DNA of 64,000 nt from Mesorhizobium loti (lineage in GTDB: Bacteria; Pseudomonadota; Alphaproteobacteria; Rhizobiales; Rhizobiaceae). Made by a program: the position numbers and the translations under genes. The stretch lies in the NCBI RefSeq assembly GCF_001510895.1, contig NZ_LPWA01000013.1, positions 62,001 to 126,000 on the forward strand. Reading direction: 5' to 3'. Below are positions 63,011 to 64,000 of this stretch, piece by piece. The first letter of the stretch is position 1, and the number at the start of each line of letters is the position of its first letter. The notes beneath the pieces were generated by a model, which did no database searches, was not told where the DNA came from, and was given only the letters and a program-made list of their open reading frames with translations.

Positions 63011-64000
63011 ATGGCCGACAAGAACAGCATGACTCTGCTCGACGACACTTCGCAATTGCCGGTGATCGCGGCCAATCCAGGCGAGATCGCCAGGATTGAA
63101 GGCGGCATCGACATTGGCGACCGCGCCGCGATTTCGGTCTTCGGCGATCGCGCCCAGCAGGCGGTCAGCGACTACGCCGACAAGATCCTCTCGCAGATCC
63201 GCAACCGCGACCTCGGCGACACCGGCACGCTGCTCACCGACATAATCATGAAGGCCAAGAACCTCGATCCAGCCTCACTGAAGGAGGAAGGGTTCCTGAG
63301 CAACCTGTTCTCTTCCTTCAAGGCGCGGCTCGAGCGTTTCAAGGAAAAATACGAGGATGTCGCCGGCCAGATCGACCGCATCGGGCTGGAGCTCGACCGC
63401 CACAAAGATACGCTGCGGCGCGACATCGCCGTACTCGACGACCTGCACGAGCAGACCAAGGACTCCATCCTCAAGCTCGATGCCTATGTTCAGGCCGGCA
63501 AGAAATTCGTCGACGACTACCGGGCCGGCGGATTGCCGAAACTGAAAGCCGCGGCCGAAGCCAAGGGCGGCGATGCGGGCGGCACACTCGAAGCGCAGAC
63601 CTACCAGGACGCGGTGCAGGCGCTCGACCGGCTGGAGAAACGCATCTTCTATCTGGTGCAGGCGCGCCAGCTCGGCATCCAGCAGTTGCCGCAGATCCGC
63701 ATCGTCCAGGCCGGCGACGAGACCTTGATCGAGAACCTGCAGGCGACATCGGCGCTGACGGTGCCCGCCTGGAAGCAGAAGATGGTCATCCTGCTCGGCC
63801 TCACCAACCAGAAGTCGGCGCTCGAATTGCAGAAGACGGTGACCGACGCCACCAACGAGATGATCCGCCAGACCTCCAAGATGATGAAGGATCAGGCCAT
63901 CTCCATCGAGGAGCAGGCGCAGCGCGGCATTGTCGATGTCGAGACGCTGGCTGAGGCCAATCGCGATCTCATCGATACAGTGCAAGGCGTGCTCAAGGTC
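63011..64000 (+). CDS. TelA-family (toxic anion resistance) protein, 5' part
   Basis: 330 codons with no stop before the window edge. The coiled-coil TelA fold is recognisable: GEIARIEGGIDIGDRAAISV, AQQAVSDYADKILSQIRNRD, LFSSFKARLERFKEKYEDV, QIDRIGLELDRHKDTLRRDI, then YFLVQARQLGIQQ-like FYLVQARQLGIQQLPQIRIV and LVGLTNQKS-like LLGLTNQKSALELQK. GGGGGAGG lies 6 bases before the ATG. Despite the family name, tellurite resistance is not established for most members. The 3' end is outside the window. Confidence 0.88.
   Translation, partial: MADKNSMTLLDDTSQLPVIAANPGEIARIEGGIDIGDRAAISVFGDRAQQAVSDYADKILSQIRNRDLGDTGTLLTDIIMKAKNLDPASLKEEGFLSNLFSSFKARLERFKEKYEDVAGQIDRIGLELDRHKDTLRRDIAVLDDLHEQTKDSILKLDAYVQAGKKFVDDYRAGGLPKLKAAAEAKGGDAGGTLEAQTYQDAVQALDRLEKRIFYLVQARQLGIQQLPQIRIVQAGDETLIENLQATSALTVPAWKQKMVILLGLTNQKSALELQKTVTDATNEMIRQTSKMMKDQAISIEEQAQRGIVDVETLAEANRDLIDTVQGVLKV

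Noticed and set aside
63011..64000. Tellurite-resistance island
   Set aside because: Only a TelA-family protein is visible; no terB/terC/terD-like genes are nearby and the gene is cut by the window edge.

Overview
The window is a chromosomal segment of a high-GC alphaproteobacterium of the order Rhizobiales, most likely Mesorhizobium or a close Phyllobacteriaceae relative (inference; no database was searched). The evidence is the ihfA-fabH-plsX-DUF177 gene order, an ldtR/ldtP-type MarR regulator and L,D-transpeptidase pair, an Mg-type HemB, an OpgC-like glucan modifier, a rhizobial exopolysaccharide cluster, and several families of palindromic intergenic repeats of the rhizobial type. Most of the window is ordinary core genome.

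Layout. 1-8.3 kb: a LysR stub, a YdbC-type aldo/keto reductase, a repeat-rich gap with a MITE-like element (1231-1442), a glycerophosphodiesterase, an acyltransferase, speB, argC, an APH(6)-like kinase, ctaA and a DUF2842 protein. 8.3-17.8 kb: an exopolysaccharide cluster with a deacetylase, a GNAT/CelD-like protein, a Wzz/ExoP-like protein with a degenerate kinase domain, a Wza/ExoF-like lipoprotein, a GT4 glycosyltransferase, a polyprenyl-P sugar transferase and a Wzy/ligase-like protein. 17.9-22.2 kb: tRNA-Pro(GGG), a gene-poor stretch, a YbaK-type deacylase, an XRE regulator and several small exported proteins, one of them extremely histidine-rich. 22.3-30.4 kb: merR, ihfA, fabH, plsX, DUF177, a cytochrome bc1 chaperone, bamE, hppA and DUF2165. 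30.4-34.7 kb: a glycine-betaine-type ABC operon in the order yehZ-yehY-yehX-yehW. 34.9-45.4 kb: an FMN reductase, then on the minus strand glyA, nrdR, ribD, ribE, an O-methyltransferase, ribH, nusB and an MFS gene, plus a CPA1 antiporter. 45.4-50.8 kb: ldtP, ldtR, a 3-hydroxyisobutyryl-CoA hydrolase-like gene and DUF2066. 51-64 kb: hemB, a DHFR-family protein, ppk2, an aldo/keto reductase, GT90, a gntR/MFS pair, DUF423, a LacI regulator divergent from two tandem paralogous micro-ORFs, opgC, an esterase and the start of a TelA-family gene.

Two things stand out. First, six conserved genes (ctaA, ihfA, yehX, yehY, ribD, glyA) each carry what looks like one missing base. In each case the loss can be read as shortening a run by one, which points to consensus error more than gene decay. 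Second, at 59.1-60.8 kb two micro-ORFs of 51 and 47 codons, sharing an N-terminal MHPV..LF.D.YRN.WGI signature, each sit behind a copy of one 14-bp LacI-type operator; a third, imperfect copy precedes the divergent lacI gene. This is the best candidate in the window for an undescribed regulatory module.
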